Shown: positions 1-9,478, counted from the stretch's first letter. The stretch: 64,000 nucleotides of DNA from Streptococcus sp. SN-1 (GCF_041154385.1 NZ_AP028929.1:1178001-1242000), one strand, 5' to 3'. The notes: a model not told the origin generated them from the letters alone. Made by a program: numbers and translations.

Positions 1-49
1 CTTCTTTCAATCTCAAACCTGCAGCATCTGCACCGATAACAATAGACAT
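1..49 (-). CDS. lacA: Galactose-6-phosphate isomerase subunit LacA (partial, N-terminus only)
   Basis: Only the first 16 codons lie in the window; the gene continues past the left edge. The visible residues read MSIVIGADAAGLRLKE, the start expected of LacA, a RpiB/LacAB-type sugar phosphate isomerase. LacA with LacB converts galactose-6-phosphate to tagatose-6-phosphate, the first step of the tagatose pathway, so lacBCD probably follow outside the window. The start codon is ATG at 47-49. A sigma-70 promoter with operator-like repeats lies upstream. Identification rests on a short but characteristic peptide. Confidence 0.8.
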   Translation of the reverse strand, partial: MSIVIGADAAGLRLKE

Positions 50-239
50 ATTGTATACTCCTTTTTATTTTTCTAGGCTAGTAAAACCTTTTATAGTTAA
101 CAGTTTACCTACAAAAGCTTTCTAGCAGTTTATTGACAAATTGGATTGAATGAGATGAATGACACCTTATTCAAATTTAGGAAAGCTGTTTCCTAGAAAT
201 AATTCTTCTCCACGAAAGAGAATATAACAAGCGATTGTT

Positions 240-304
240 TGTTTGTTACAAACATCATTTGTTGCTTACAAACATAATATACTCCTATTTCCTGAAAAAG
301 TCAA
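240..304 (-). promoter_or_regulatory. lac operon promoter with LacR-like operators
   Basis: Read on the minus strand there is a -35 box TTGACT (299-304), a 17-bp spacer and a -10 box TATATT (276-281). Just downstream are a perfect palindrome TGTTTGTTACAAACA (240-254) and a second imperfect one covering 257-275, both with TGTTTGT/ACAAACA arms. Another GTTTGT half-site lies just upstream of the -35 box. The layout fits repression of lacABCD by a DeoR-family LacR-type regulator; the regulator itself is not in the window. Confidence 0.7.
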
Positions 305-333
305 CAGTTAGTGTTTGTTTTTGTGTTTTTTAA

Positions 334-1230
334 CTAAAAAATTTCGATGTCAAAACCAATTTGATCCACTTGACCAGGTTCTAGCAGACGAACATTCTTC
401 TTATCTTCTAGATGATCTCCTTCTTCAAGGGATGTTGACAAGCCAGACCATGGTTCAAAAGCAATGAAAGGTCCCTTATTCAAAGTTGACCAGATGATGA
501 GGTTTGGAAACTCTGCAAAGTGTACTTTCAATCCCTTAGCATGTTTACGAGAACGAAGGGCAATTGTTCTAGATTGCAATTTATCTAAGGTGACTGCATC
601 TGTGCTGAAAAGATCATAACTAAGATCTATTTCTTTTTGCCCCTCTAGCCATGGACTTCTATCTTGAAAATCCAACATACCAGTTTCTGGGAAAGGACGT
701 GGAACAGAGCAAGTCTCTTCTTTCTCAAACTCTAGATAATAATCTTCATAGACCTCATCATCAAATAGAGGACAATTAAATCCTGGATGTCCACCAATAA
801 AGTAAGGCATGACCTTGCTAGTTTCTTTATTAAAGATCTTGTATTGAGTCCGCACTGTCTTTCCAGAAAGGCTATAAGTGATCTCTAGGCGGAAATGATA
901 AGGATAGTTTTGATAGCTATTCTCATCGTCTTCAATTGCAAAAGTTACACTCTTGTCTGTATGTTCGACTAATTCAAATTCTTTCTTACGAACCAAACCA
1001 TGACGAGGAATGTTTCCTTTGCTTTCTTGTCCTTTCTCATCTATATAGAGGGCTGTATCCTCTCTCAAAGAACCACAAATGGGGAAGAGAACAGGAGCTT
1101 GTCCACTCCAATAAGTGGCATCCCCTTGCCACAAATACTCCAGTCCCTCAGCATCTTTTATAGAAGAAAGAGCCCCACCAAAACTGTTAAATTGAACTCT
1201 TAATTGTTCTGATCTTAATTCAATTACCAT
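334..1230 (-). CDS. lacX: LacX-like aldose 1-epimerase (mutarotase) family protein
   Basis: A 298-residue cytoplasmic protein of the galactose mutarotase-like fold, closest in length and context to LacX, which accompanies streptococcal and lactococcal lac operons. Visible family features are an early WQGD stretch, GGHPGFN (conserved His in the sugar pocket) and a late FEPWSGLS motif. It probably interconverts anomers of a hexose or hexose phosphate, but the substrate of LacX is not firmly established. A GGAGAA ribosome binding site precedes the ATG. It sits between the gat PTS operon and lacA, all on the minus strand, which supports a role in galactose use. It follows the gatC terminator, so it is probably transcribed separately or by read-through. 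Confidence 0.75.
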   Translation of the reverse strand: MVIELRSEQLRVQFNSFGGALSSIKDAEGLEYLWQGDATYWSGQAPVLFPICGSLREDTALYIDEKGQESKGNIPRHGLVRKKEFELVEHTDKSVTFAIEDDENSYQNYPYHFRLEITYSLSGKTVRTQYKIFNKETSKVMPYFIGGHPGFNCPLFDDEVYEDYYLEFEKEETCSVPRPFPETGMLDFQDRSPWLEGQKEIDLSYDLFSTDAVTLDKLQSRTIALRSRKHAKGLKVHFAEFPNLIIWSTLNKGPFIAFEPWSGLSTSLEEGDHLEDKKNVRLLEPGQVDQIGFDIEIF

Positions 1231-1262
1231 TATTTTCTCCGAATTCTTGATAGTTTATAAAA

Positions 1263-1302
1263 AACTAGGCTGTCACTCCTAGAAGGTATGACAACCTAGT
1301 TT
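1263..1302 (-). terminator. Rho-independent terminator after gatC
   Basis: On the minus strand the arms AACTAGG-TTGTCA and TGACAG-CCTAGTT form a strong stem with a short loop, followed by a T-run. It lies between the gatC stop codon and the lacX start. Confidence 0.8.
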
Positions 1303-1329
1303 CAACAATTTACATTTTATAGGAGCGCA

Positions 1330-2805
1330 TTATTTTGCTTTTGCTGCGTACTCTTCGTTACGTTTGATCATTTGTTTTCTGTACCATGCAAAGATACCGA
1401 TATAGAACACAAGGAAGACTACCGCACCAAGGATTGCTTTGATATCACCAGTTGTAGTGTTACCAATTGTCCAACCAAGAAGTTTTTCGATTGGTCCTTC
1501 AAGAGTTGAGTGAGTAATCAATTGAGTTTCACTAACACCTGCTGGGAAGGCACCTACACCTTTAGCAAGTTCTGTTGCAAATGGTGCGATAAGTGTACCT
1601 GAAAGAAGGAAGAGTGGCAACAAGAGTGTTCCGAAAATAATCATGCGGAGCAATTTACCACGTGTTACAACCAAGAGAGCTGGAGTAACACCCATAGCGA
1701 TGATACCTGCAAGTGGCAAGATACCATTTCCGACTTTTGAAAGAAGCACCGCTTCAATCAACATGATTGGTGCAAGCACGTTAGCACAAGCCCAGATTTC
1801 AGCACGACCAGCGATGAATGGCCAGTCAAGACCGATGTTGAATTTACGTCCTTGAAGACGTTTAGTAGCAACGTTTGTAATACCTTGTGATAGTGGTTCT
1901 ACGGCAGCGATGAACCATGAACCGATAAGTGAGAAGAGTTCCAAAGATACACCGGCTGTCAAACCAAGAGACAACCATCCTTTGATAACAAGACGCCATT
2001 TATCTGCATCTGCAACACCTTCAATTGGATGTGGAGTTCCCATAATACCGATAACAATACCAAGAATGAAACCGATGAAGAATTTAGAACCCCAGAAACC
2101 GATTTTTTTGTTCAATTTAGCAGCATCAAAGTCATATTTATCAAGACCTGGGAAGAATTTTTCAAAAATCTTATCCAAAACCATGATAACTGGGTTCATC
2201 ATATAGTTCATGTGAGTTGATGTCATTGGTGATGAACTTGGTGCGTTAAGAAGGTCGTCAAATGTAGGTTTCATCAAGTCAGAGTTGATAATTTTCAACA
2301 CACCGACAAGGACGATAGCTGCTGTAGCAATAAAGAGTGAAACTCCTTGGCTCACACCATTGTTGTCTGCATACCATTTAATCAAAAGACCTGTGATAGA
2401 CAAGTGCCAGATATCAAAGATATCAACGTCAAGTGTATCAGTTTTCTTCATAGCTAGCATCACTATGTTGACAATCAACATGATGAGCAAGAAGTATAGT
2501 GTCCAAGCAGATCCCCAAGTGATTGTTGCAAGTGGTGCCCAACCAACGTCAGTGATACTCAATTGGATACCAGTGTTTTCAACGAATTTTGCTAGTGATG
2601 CTGAGAAAGCACCATTCAGCATACCGATGATAGCACCGATACCAGTAAGAGCGATGGCAAGTTTGATACCACCTTCAAGCGCTTTGGAGAATTTCACTCC
2701 AAAAAGTAGAGCCAATATTGTCAAAATGATTAACATGATGACAGGACCACCCATATCTAAGACGGGTGTAAAGACCTTTTTGATTAGGTCAAAGATTGCA
2801 TCCAT
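1330..2805 (-). CDS. gatC: PTS galactitol/galactose-type transporter EIIC
   Basis: A 491-residue, very hydrophobic protein with many membrane segments and a polar cytoplasmic stretch near residues 190-240, matching the EIIC-GAT family. It is the sugar channel of a phosphotransferase permease and works with the EIIB and EIIA genes immediately upstream. In oral streptococci a GAT-type permease next to lac genes takes up galactose and delivers galactose-6-phosphate to the tagatose pathway. The adjoining lacA supports galactose over galactitol as substrate, but the sequence alone does not decide. It ends in KAK just before a strong terminator and is the last gene of the three-gene operon. Confidence 0.88.
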   Translation of the reverse strand: MDAIFDLIKKVFTPVLDMGGPVIMLIILTILALLFGVKFSKALEGGIKLAIALTGIGAIIGMLNGAFSASLAKFVENTGIQLSITDVGWAPLATITWGSAWTLYFLLIMLIVNIVMLAMKKTDTLDVDIFDIWHLSITGLLIKWYADNNGVSQGVSLFIATAAIVLVGVLKIINSDLMKPTFDDLLNAPSSSPMTSTHMNYMMNPVIMVLDKIFEKFFPGLDKYDFDAAKLNKKIGFWGSKFFIGFILGIVIGIMGTPHPIEGVADADKWRLVIKGWLSLGLTAGVSLELFSLIGSWFIAAVEPLSQGITNVATKRLQGRKFNIGLDWPFIAGRAEIWACANVLAPIMLIEAVLLSKVGNGILPLAGIIAMGVTPALLVVTRGKLLRMIIFGTLLLPLFLLSGTLIAPFATELAKGVGAFPAGVSETQLITHSTLEGPIEKLLGWTIGNTTTGDIKAILGAVVFLVFYIGIFAWYRKQMIKRNEEYAAKAK

Positions 2806-2851
2806 AACAGTTCCTCCCTTTTTATGTTATATGAATGTTAACAAATTAGAA

Positions 2852-3157
2852 TTAGCTTAATCCGTGTTCTTTAATAGCTGCTTCAATATTGTCAAATACT
2901 GGAGCACTCATAGCTGGGATACGGAATAAGATTGGTCCAGCTTCGATAACTGGAATACCTGGATCAAAACCAAGATCTGTCGCAGCAATTGGTGTGAAGA
3001 TGTCATAACCTTTGATAAGATCTTCGTTAACGTCTTTGACCATGACTGCATCACAGTGAACATCAAAACCGCGGTTTGAAAGTTCTTCTTCAAGAGCACT
3101 TTTAATTTGGTGGCTTGAGTTAACACCTGCACCACAGGCAGCAAGAATTTTAATCAT
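2852..3157 (-). CDS. gatB: PTS galactitol/galactose-type EIIB
   Basis: About 101 residues from the chosen start (MIKILAACGAG). This ATG at 3155-3157 has a GGAGGAAAT ribosome binding site at good distance; a longer frame upstream has no such signal. The N-terminal loop CGAGVNSS holds the cysteine that is phosphorylated in EIIB domains of the GAT family. It passes phosphate from EIIA to the incoming sugar bound to GatC. It lies 46 bp upstream of gatC and 38 bp downstream of the EIIA gene, in one operon. Cytoplasmic; no membrane segments. Confidence 0.88.
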   Translation of the reverse strand: MIKILAACGAGVNSSHQIKSALEEELSNRGFDVHCDAVMVKDVNEDLIKGYDIFTPIAATDLGFDPGIPVIEAGPILFRIPAMSAPVFDNIEAAIKEHGLS

Positions 3158-3195
3158 ATGGATTTCCTCCGATTTAATATTTTTAATAGACAAGA

Positions 3196-3672
3196 TTAAG
3201 CGATTGCTTCAGCAATATAAGCATAGAGAGCTTCTGGTTCAGAAATTTTTGATAGGTCTTCAAGATGACCATTTCCAGTAAAGAAGTCCATCAACTGAGC
3301 AAGAATGTTCGTTTGACTTGAACTTGAGTTATTAATGATAAAGAAGAGTAAAGATACTTCTACTTCCTTATCTGGTGCAATCATATTGTGGAAAGTCACC
3401 GGTTTATCCAATCGAACAACCACAACTTTTTCAGCTAGATTATGAACAATATCTGTATGAGGAATAGCCACATTCGGCAAATCCTTACCCAAAAATTCCA
3501 TATCTAGGCCAGTTGGAAATGACTTTTCACGCGTGATCAAGGCTTCACGATAAGTTGGAGTTACGATTTCTCGTTCTTCCAATAAAGTTGCTACCTGATC
3601 AAAGAGATGTTCTTGATTATCCGCTTCTAAGCAAAACACAAGGTTTTTGTCAAAGAAATGATCTAATCCCAT
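3196..3672 (-). CDS. gatA: PTS galactitol/galactose-type EIIA
   Basis: About 158 residues with the PTS_EIIA type 2 fold. The motif NVAIPHTD carries the histidine that accepts phosphate from HPr. The start at 3670-3672 (MGLDHFFDKN) is preferred because AAGGGG lies seven bases upstream; a longer in-frame ATG overlaps that ribosome binding site. It is the first gene of the gatABC operon, behind a consensus promoter and a cre site. It supplies phosphoryl groups for galactose or galactitol uptake. Confidence 0.87.
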   Translation of the reverse strand: MGLDHFFDKNLVFCLEADNQEHLFDQVATLLEEREIVTPTYREALITREKSFPTGLDMEFLGKDLPNVAIPHTDIVHNLAEKVVVVRLDKPVTFHNMIAPDKEVEVSLLFFIINNSSSSQTNILAQLMDFFTGNGHLEDLSKISEPEALYAYIAEAIA

Positions 3673-3708
3673 AAGGTTTCCCCTTCTTTCCATTAACTTT
3701 ATGCTATA

Positions 3709-3737
3709 AGTATAACACTATATGAAATCGTTGTCAA
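3709..3737 (-). promoter_or_regulatory. gat operon promoter with overlapping cre site
   Basis: Minus-strand -35 TTGACA (3732-3737), 17-bp spacer, -10 TATACT (3709-3714): a near-consensus sigma-70 promoter. TGAAATCGTTGTCA on the plus strand (3722-3735) fits the catabolite responsive element consensus TGWAANCGNTNWCA and overlaps the -35 box, so CcpA repression in glucose is likely. Confidence 0.8.
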
Positions 3738-3801
3738 TATTTTTTTGTTGTTTTTTGTCTCTTTTTTTATATTTTTGTTGTTTTTATAGCTTGTTGCATA
3801 A

Positions 3802-3832
3802 AAACAAACATATAAACAAACAATTCAAACAA
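3802..3832. promoter_or_regulatory. Tandem AAACAAACA repeats upstream of gat
   Basis: AAACAAACA occurs at 3802-3810 and 3814-3822, with a shorter CAAACAA after it, a 12-bp period. The same ACAAACA core makes the palindromes at the lac promoter, so the same DeoR-type regulator may bind both operons. About 65-100 bp upstream of the gat -35 box. Confidence 0.5.
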
Positions 3833-3853
3833 TTTTTCTGTTCTAGAAATAAA

Positions 3854-3879
3854 AAAGCAGACTATTTAAGCCTGCTTTA
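3854..3879 (-). terminator. Terminator after lepA
   Basis: Minus-strand AAAGCAGGCTTAAATAGTCTGCTTTTTT: an 8-9 bp stem followed by a T-run, about 50 bp after the lepA stop codon. Confidence 0.8.
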
Positions 3880-3932
3880 AGATTGATTCTTATATAAATT
3901 TCCTATGAACAAGGAAAAGCAATTATGACAAC

Positions 3933-5756
3933 TTATTCTTCATCCATACTCAAGACGCTAAGGAAGGCTTCTTGTGGAACTTCTACTGATCCGATAGCTT
4001 TCATGCGTTTCTTACCAGCTTTTTGTTTTTCAAGGAGTTTGCGTTTACGAGAAACGTCACCACCGTAACACTTGGCAAGTACGTTCTTACGAAGGGCCTT
4101 GATATCAGTACGAGCGACAATCTTGTGTCCAATTGCTGCTTGGATAGGAACCTCAAATTGTTGACGAGGAATAATTTTCTTAAGTTTATCAACGATGAGT
4201 TTCCCACGTTCGTAGGCAAAGTCCTTGTGAACAATAAAGCTGAGGGCATCCACCTTGTCTCCGTTGAGAAGGATATCCATTTTCACTAGCTTAGATGGGC
4301 GGTACTCTGACAATTCATAGTCAAAGCTTGCATAACCGCGAGTTGAAGACTTAAGCTTATCAAAGAAGTCAAAGACGATTTCAGCCAGTGGAATTTGATA
4401 GATAACATTGACACGGTTATCATCGATATAATCCATAGTCACAAAGTCCCCACGCTTGCGCTGAGCTAGCTCCATCACTGCTCCGACGAACTCCTGTGGT
4501 ACCATGATCTGCGCCTTAACATAAGGCTCTTCAATGGTCGCAATCTTAGTTGGGTCTGGAAACTCAGATGGGTTAGACACATCCATAGACTCACCGTCGG
4601 TCAAATTAACTTTGTAAATAACAGACGGAGCTGTCATGATGAGGTCAATATTGAACTCACGCTCTAAACGTTCCTGGATAACATCCATATGAAGAAGTCC
4701 AAGGAAACCACAACGGAAACCAAATCCAAGTGCCTGAGATGTTTCTGGTTCAAATTGGAGACTAGCATCATTCAGCTGCAATTTTTCAAGCGCTTCACGT
4801 AGGTCATTGTACTTGTTTGATTCGATTGGATAGAGACCCGCAAAAACCATAGGATTCATCTGTTTGTAACCATGTAATGGCTCTGCTGCAGGATTGGTTG
4901 CCAAGGTAACGGTATCACCCACACGAGTGTCCTGAACCGTCTTGATAGAAGCTGCAATATAACCAACGTCCCCAGTCGCAAGGAAATCACGACCAACTGC
5001 TTTCGGAGTAAAAATACCAACTTCCGTAACATCAAAGGTCTTGCCATTGCTCATGAGCTGAATCTTATCACCAGGTTTAACAACTCCATCCATGACACGC
5101 ACTTGGAGAATAACCCCACGGTATGCATCGTAAACAGAGTCGAAAATCAAAGCCTTAAGAGGCGACGTCACATCACCCGTTGGTGCTGGTACTTTTTCTA
5201 CAATTTGCTCTAGAATTTCTTCTATACCAATACCAGCCTTAGCAGAAGCCAAAACTGCTTCACTGGCATCCAAACCAATGACATCCTCAATCTCAGTACG
5301 CACGCGCTCAGGGTCTGCTGCTGGCAGGTCAATTTTATTAATGACTGGCATGATTTCCAAATCATTGTCCAAGGCCAGATAAACGTTGGCAAGGGTTTGA
5401 GCCTCAATACCTTGAGCGGCATCGACCACCAAAATAGCTCCCTCACAGGCAGCTAGCGAACGTGAAACTTCATAGGTGAAGTCTACGTGCCCAGGTGTGT
5501 CAATCAAGTGAAAAATATAAGTTTCCCCATCTTTTGCAGTATAATTCAGCTCGATGGCATTCAACTTAATGGTAATCCCACGTTCCCGTTCTAGATCCAT
5601 GCTATCTAAGAGCTGAGCCTGCATTTCACGACTTGAAACCGTCTCTGTCTTTTCCAAAATGCGGTCTGCTAGAGTCGATTTCCCATGGTCAATATGGGCG
5701 ATAATAGAGAAGTTACGAATCTTCTCCTGTCGTTTTTTCAATTCTTCTAAGTTCAT
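3933..5756 (-). CDS. lepA: Elongation factor 4 (LepA), back-translocating ribosomal GTPase
   Basis: A 607-residue translation GTPase from the chosen start [12 protein letters not shown], which matches the usual LepA length. The ATG at 5754-5756 has AAAGGAAGAG upstream; 21 further in-frame codons before it are not needed. G-domain motifs are AHIDHGKST (P loop), DTPGH and NKID, followed by domain II, the EF-G-like domains and the LepA-specific C-terminal domain ([18 protein letters not shown]). It acts on stalled or mistranslocated ribosomes. It is the last gene of the recN-side block on this strand and ends at a clear terminator. Confidence 0.97.
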   Translation of the reverse strand: MNLEELKKRQEKIRNFSIIAHIDHGKSTLADRILEKTETVSSREMQAQLLDSMDLERERGITIKLNAIELNYTAKDGETYIFHLIDTPGHVDFTYEVSRSLAACEGAILVVDAAQGIEAQTLANVYLALDNDLEIMPVINKIDLPAADPERVRTEIEDVIGLDASEAVLASAKAGIGIEEILEQIVEKVPAPTGDVTSPLKALIFDSVYDAYRGVILQVRVMDGVVKPGDKIQLMSNGKTFDVTEVGIFTPKAVGRDFLATGDVGYIAASIKTVQDTRVGDTVTLATNPAAEPLHGYKQMNPMVFAGLYPIESNKYNDLREALEKLQLNDASLQFEPETSQALGFGFRCGFLGLLHMDVIQERLEREFNIDLIMTAPSVIYKVNLTDGESMDVSNPSEFPDPTKIATIEEPYVKAQIMVPQEFVGAVMELAQRKRGDFVTMDYIDDNRVNVIYQIPLAEIVFDFFDKLKSSTRGYASFDYELSEYRPSKLVKMDILLNGDKVDALSFIVHKDFAYERGKLIVDKLKKIIPRQQFEVPIQAAIGHKIVARTDIKALRKNVLAKCYGGDVSRKRKLLEKQKAGKKRMKAIGSVEVPQEAFLSVLSMDEE

Positions 5757-5834
5757 GATTCTCTTCCTTTCAGGGTATCTATTTATTATAAATTGTTTTT
5801 GATATTTTGACAAGACCATACCCTGCTAGGAGTA

Positions 5835-6563
5835 CTAATCTTCAGCAACAAAGCCGTCATTCTCAATAAAGTGGTGTTCTGTCATTCCTTGGTCAGTAAA
5901 GACAATCCCATGAAGGACACCACCATAAACAGCTCCTCCATCCATTCCAATCTTGCCATCTTCTGTAGTCCAAAGCTCAGCAGTACCACGCTCTTGCTTT
6001 AACAAACCATAGACCGGTGTATGGCCAAAGACAATGATTTTTCCAGTATGATTTTCTGCTTCGTGGAATGGTTTTCTAAGCCATACTTTCTTGTAATCTG
6101 TGGTTTCATGCCAGTCGTCTAAGGTCAAATCAATACCTGCGTGCACAAAGATATACTTGTCTGTCTCTACCACAAATGGCATTTGACGAATAAATTCGAC
6201 CAAGTCTGCTGCTTCAGTAGCAACACGCTTGGCATCCTCAACTCCATCAACCGGTGCATCCAAAGGACGACCTAGGATAGAGTTAATGGTTGTATCTCCA
6301 CCATTGCGACGATAGTGATCATAGCTTTCTTCTGGGTCATCGAGCCAAGTCAGAAACATATACTCGTGATTTCCAGACAAACAGATAGCTCCTCGATTGT
6401 CCACTAAGTCCTTAACCATCTCTAGGACACGGCGACTATCTTCACCACGGTCAATCAAGTCCCCTAGAAAAAGCAACTGGGTCTGACCATCCCATGTTTT
6501 GAGAAGGTCTTCCAGCATCCCAGCTTTTCCGTGAACATCTCCAATTACATAATAGTCTGTCAT
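5835..6563 (-). CDS. Calcineurin-like metallophosphatase (Ser/Thr phosphatase or Ap4A hydrolase type)
   Basis: A 242-residue cytoplasmic phosphoesterase with all the metal-binding blocks of the family: GDVHGK near the N-terminus, GDLIDRG, GNHEY, and later histidines in FVHAG and FGHTPVYG. The set matches bacterial PrpE/ApaH-like and PP1-like enzymes; the real substrate (phosphoprotein, diadenosine tetraphosphate or similar) cannot be read from sequence. The start is only one base from the recN stop, so the two are translated from one transcript. Alternative function: a general nucleotide phosphatase. Confidence 0.85.
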   Translation of the reverse strand: MTDYYVIGDVHGKAGMLEDLLKTWDGQTQLLFLGDLIDRGEDSRRVLEMVKDLVDNRGAICLSGNHEYMFLTWLDDPEESYDHYRRNGGDTTINSILGRPLDAPVDGVEDAKRVATEAADLVEFIRQMPFVVETDKYIFVHAGIDLTLDDWHETTDYKKVWLRKPFHEAENHTGKIIVFGHTPVYGLLKQERGTAELWTTEDGKIGMDGGAVYGGVLHGIVFTDQGMTEHHFIENDGFVAED

Positions 6564-6564
6564 C

Positions 6565-8232
6565 TTACTTCTCCCTGTTTCTCAACAATTCTCTGGCTTG
6601 CGATAGGGCAGCTTCTGTCACATCATCACCTGCCAACATCTTGGCAACTTCTTCCACTCGCTCTTCAACCGTCAAGAGACGAACAGTCGAAACTGTTGAA
6701 TGGTCATTGCTAATCTTCTCAATAAAGAATTGATAATCCGCAATCGCAATCACTTGTGGCAAATGGGAAATAGCCAGAACCTGACCATGCTGGCCAATCT
6801 TGTGAATCTTCTGCGCAATAGCCTGAGCCACACGACCTGAAACTCCCGTATCCACTTCGTCAAAGACAATACTAGTCTTGCCCTCTTTACGAGAAAAAGC
6901 AGACTTAATGGCTAGCATGAGACGAGATAATTCCCCACCAGACGCAACCTTGACCAAGGGTTTAAAGTCTTCACCAGGGTTGGTTGAAATGTAAAATTCG
7001 ACCGTTTCATTTCCCTCACGACTGAATTTGCCCTTGTTAAAACGAACCTGAAACTGGGCTTTTTCCATATACAGGTCTTGCAGTTCTTGTTTAATCTCTG
7101 CTTCTAGCTGCTGGGCCAGGTCATGACGAGCAGATGCAAGTTGACCTGCCAAATCGACAAGATTGACTTCCAACTTCTTAAGCTCTGCTTCCATGTCCTC
7201 AGACGAAAGGTTATTACCTGTCAAGAGATTGTATTCTTCCGTAATCTTGGCAAAATAAAGCAAAACATCATCAACAGTCCCACCATACTTACGGGTAATA
7301 GTATGAAGAAGGTCCAAACGATTCTCAACCTGCATGAGACGATTGCCGTCAAAATCAAGGTCCTCAATAATAGCTTCCAGACGCTTGCTAATATCTTCTA
7401 AGACATAGTAGGTCTCAGACAGAGAACTCGAAATTTCACGGTATTCAGGGTCATACTCTTCGACACTTTCCATGTCATTCATGGCAGAACGAACATTGGC
7501 CAGACTTGAAAAATCTTCATTGTCCAACATACTATAGGCATTGGTCAGCGTATCCGCAATATTTTTATGATTGAGCAGTTTATCACGCTCTTGATTGAGA
7601 GCCAAGTCTTCTCCAGCCTGCAAATTTGCTGCCTCAATCTCTGCCATTTGAAATTCCAACATTTCAATACGTGCCTTGTGTTCCTGTTGGTTTTTCTTGA
7701 CTTCCAGAACCTGCTTACGCATTTTACGGTAGGCATCAAAACTCGTTTGATAGGTCTCTTTCAATTCCCAAAAAGCTGCATCACCAAATTCATCCAACAT
7801 CTGGATATGAAGTTGAGGACGCATTAACTCCTCTTGATCATGCTGGCCATGTATATCTACCAGATGCTGTCCAATAGCACGCAAAACAGACAGATTGACC
7901 ATCTGGCCATTAACACGACTAATACTCCGACCATTTTGCAAGATTTCTCGACGGATGATAATCTCATCCCCCAATTCCAAACCTTGCTCATCAAAAATTT
8001 CCTGCAAAAGGCGACTATTCTCAACTGAGAAAAGCCCCTCAATCTCTGCCTTTGGCGCACCATGACGAATAACATCTGTCGTCGCACGAGCTCCCAACAT
8101 CATATTCATGGCATCAATGATAATCGACTTCCCTGCACCCGTTTCACCAGTCAGGACAGTCATCCCCTTTTCAAAATTAAGGGAAATAGCCTCAATAATG
8201 GCAAAGTTTTTTATCGAAATTTCAAGTAACAT
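6565..8232 (-). CDS. recN: DNA repair protein RecN
   Basis: A 555-residue SMC-like ATPase. The N-terminal Walker A is TGETGAGKS, the middle third is coiled coil, and the C-terminal half has the ABC signature ASGGELSR and Walker B IVFDEVDTGVSG. RecN tethers DNA ends at double-strand breaks ahead of RecA-mediated repair and, in naturally transformable streptococci, helps incoming DNA. It follows argR by six bases and runs into the metallophosphatase gene, so it belongs to the xseA-to-recN transcript. Full length for the family. Confidence 0.97.
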   Translation of the reverse strand: MLLEISIKNFAIIEAISLNFEKGMTVLTGETGAGKSIIIDAMNMMLGARATTDVIRHGAPKAEIEGLFSVENSRLLQEIFDEQGLELGDEIIIRREILQNGRSISRVNGQMVNLSVLRAIGQHLVDIHGQHDQEELMRPQLHIQMLDEFGDAAFWELKETYQTSFDAYRKMRKQVLEVKKNQQEHKARIEMLEFQMAEIEAANLQAGEDLALNQERDKLLNHKNIADTLTNAYSMLDNEDFSSLANVRSAMNDMESVEEYDPEYREISSSLSETYYVLEDISKRLEAIIEDLDFDGNRLMQVENRLDLLHTITRKYGGTVDDVLLYFAKITEEYNLLTGNNLSSEDMEAELKKLEVNLVDLAGQLASARHDLAQQLEAEIKQELQDLYMEKAQFQVRFNKGKFSREGNETVEFYISTNPGEDFKPLVKVASGGELSRLMLAIKSAFSRKEGKTSIVFDEVDTGVSGRVAQAIAQKIHKIGQHGQVLAISHLPQVIAIADYQFFIEKISNDHSTVSTVRLLTVEERVEEVAKMLAGDDVTEAALSQARELLRNREK

Positions 8233-8238
8233 ACAGAC

Positions 8239-8670
8239 CTACCAATTTTTTACTTGTTCAAAGATTTCCTCAGCTAGACTTTCACTTCTGGCAATGACTA
8301 AAATTGAGCTATCATCAGCTAAACAGCTAAAAATCTTGTCTGCAAAAGTCTCGATTAACTGAGCTTTTACAAAAGCTGTATTTCCTGGAATGACTTGGAG
8401 ATTGATCATCTTATCCATCAATTCAGCCGATTCGATATTGTCTTCAGCCAGTTGCAAACTTTTTACGATTGATTTTGGCAATTCATAGACATAGGTGTTG
8501 TCTCTCAAAGGAATTTTGACAATTCCCAGCTCCTTGATATCTCGTGATACCGTCGCTTGAGTGGCAGTGATTCCTGCTTCTTTCAAATATTCTACAATTT
8601 CTTCTTGCGTGCCGATTTGATAATCTGTCACAAATCGTCTAATTTTTTCAAGTCTCTCTTTTTTATTCAT
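8239..8670 (-). CDS. argR: ArgR-family arginine repressor (copy 1)
   Basis: A 143-residue regulator with an N-terminal winged helix (KERLEKIRRFV... TQEEIVEYL... TQATVSRDIKELG) and a C-terminal hexamer-forming arginine-binding domain. The family controls arginine biosynthesis and catabolism genes. The C-terminal block LADDSSILVIA differs from the usual GDDT, as is common in streptococcal paralogues, which often need each other to bind DNA. It overlaps tlyA by eight bases and lies next to recN, a synteny conserved across Firmicutes (ahrC-recN). A second family member is at 33885. Confidence 0.92.
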   Translation of the reverse strand: MNKKERLEKIRRFVTDYQIGTQEEIVEYLKEAGITATQATVSRDIKELGIVKIPLRDNTYVYELPKSIVKSLQLAEDNIESAELMDKMINLQVIPGNTAFVKAQLIETFADKIFSCLADDSSILVIARSESLAEEIFEQVKNW

Positions 8671-9478
8671 TTTTAAATTGACTATGCGCCCTCTCTACTA
8701 CTTCTTCAATTTCAGCAAGAACACGATTACTTGCTGACTCTTCTTTTTTCAAATACGCTAAAAACTCTATATTTCCATGTCCACCTTGGATGGGAGAAAA
8801 GTCCAAACCAAGGACTGAAAAGCCTTCCTCTACTGCCATGGTTGTGACAGATTCAAGAACATTCTGATGCACCTTGGCATCACGAATGATTCCATTTTTT
8901 CCAATCTGCTCACGGCCTGCCTCAAACTGAGGCTTTACTAAAGCCACAACCTGACCTTGATTAGCCAAGACACGGTGCAGGGCAGGTAAAATCAGACTGA
9001 GGGAAATGAAACTCACATCAATACTGGCAAAGCTCGGTTCCTTTTCGAAATCAGTCTTTTCAGCATAGCGGAAATTAAACTGCTCCATGCTGACAACTCG
9101 TGGGTCTTGACGTAATTTCCAAGCCAACTGATTGGTACCGACATCAACTGCAAAGACAAGTTCAGCACCATTTTGCAACATGACATCGGTAAACCCTCCA
9201 GTAGAAGCCCCGATATCAATCGTTGTTGCCCTTTCCACTGACAAATCAAAAACCTGCAAGGCCTTTTCCAGTTTCAAGCCACCACGGCTAACATACTTGA
9301 GTTTCTCCCCCTTGAGTTTTAGTTCGGTGTCATCTGGAATTTTCTCTCCTGGTTTGTCAAACCGTTCTCCGTTAAGAACTGCTACGACTAGACCAGCCAT
9401 GACACCGCGCTTAGCTTGCTCTCTCGTTTCAAACAAGCCTTGTTTATAAGCTAGTACATCCACTCTTTCCTTAGCCAT
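8663..9478 (-). CDS. tlyA: TlyA family rRNA 2'-O-methyltransferase (hemolysin A homologue)
   Basis: A 271-residue protein with an N-terminal S4 RNA-binding domain (RVDVLAYKQGLFETREQAKRGV, residues 4-60) and an FtsJ-like methyltransferase domain with the SAM motif DIGASTGGFTDVML. Catalytic-type K-D-K residues are spread through the second domain (KLRQD, DVSFISL, VKPQFEAGR). In other bacteria TlyA methylates ribosomal RNA; its haemolysin name is historical. It overlaps both neighbours (ispA by eight bases, argR by eight), showing tight operon packing. Confidence 0.93.
   Translation of the reverse strand: MAKERVDVLAYKQGLFETREQAKRGVMAGLVVAVLNGERFDKPGEKIPDDTELKLKGEKLKYVSRGGLKLEKALQVFDLSVERATTIDIGASTGGFTDVMLQNGAELVFAVDVGTNQLAWKLRQDPRVVSMEQFNFRYAEKTDFEKEPSFASIDVSFISLSLILPALHRVLANQGQVVALVKPQFEAGREQIGKNGIIRDAKVHQNVLESVTTMAVEEGFSVLGLDFSPIQGGHGNIEFLAYLKKEESASNRVLAEIEEVVERAHSQFKNE

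Noticed and set aside
2285..2860. 191-codon frame opposite gatC
   Set aside because: Antisense to a well-supported membrane protein gene; the Ile/Ser/Met-rich product is typical of reversed EIIC sequence.
8663..9478. Haemolysin toxin
   Set aside because: The gene is named hemolysin A in some genomes, but S4 plus FtsJ domains show an rRNA methyltransferase.
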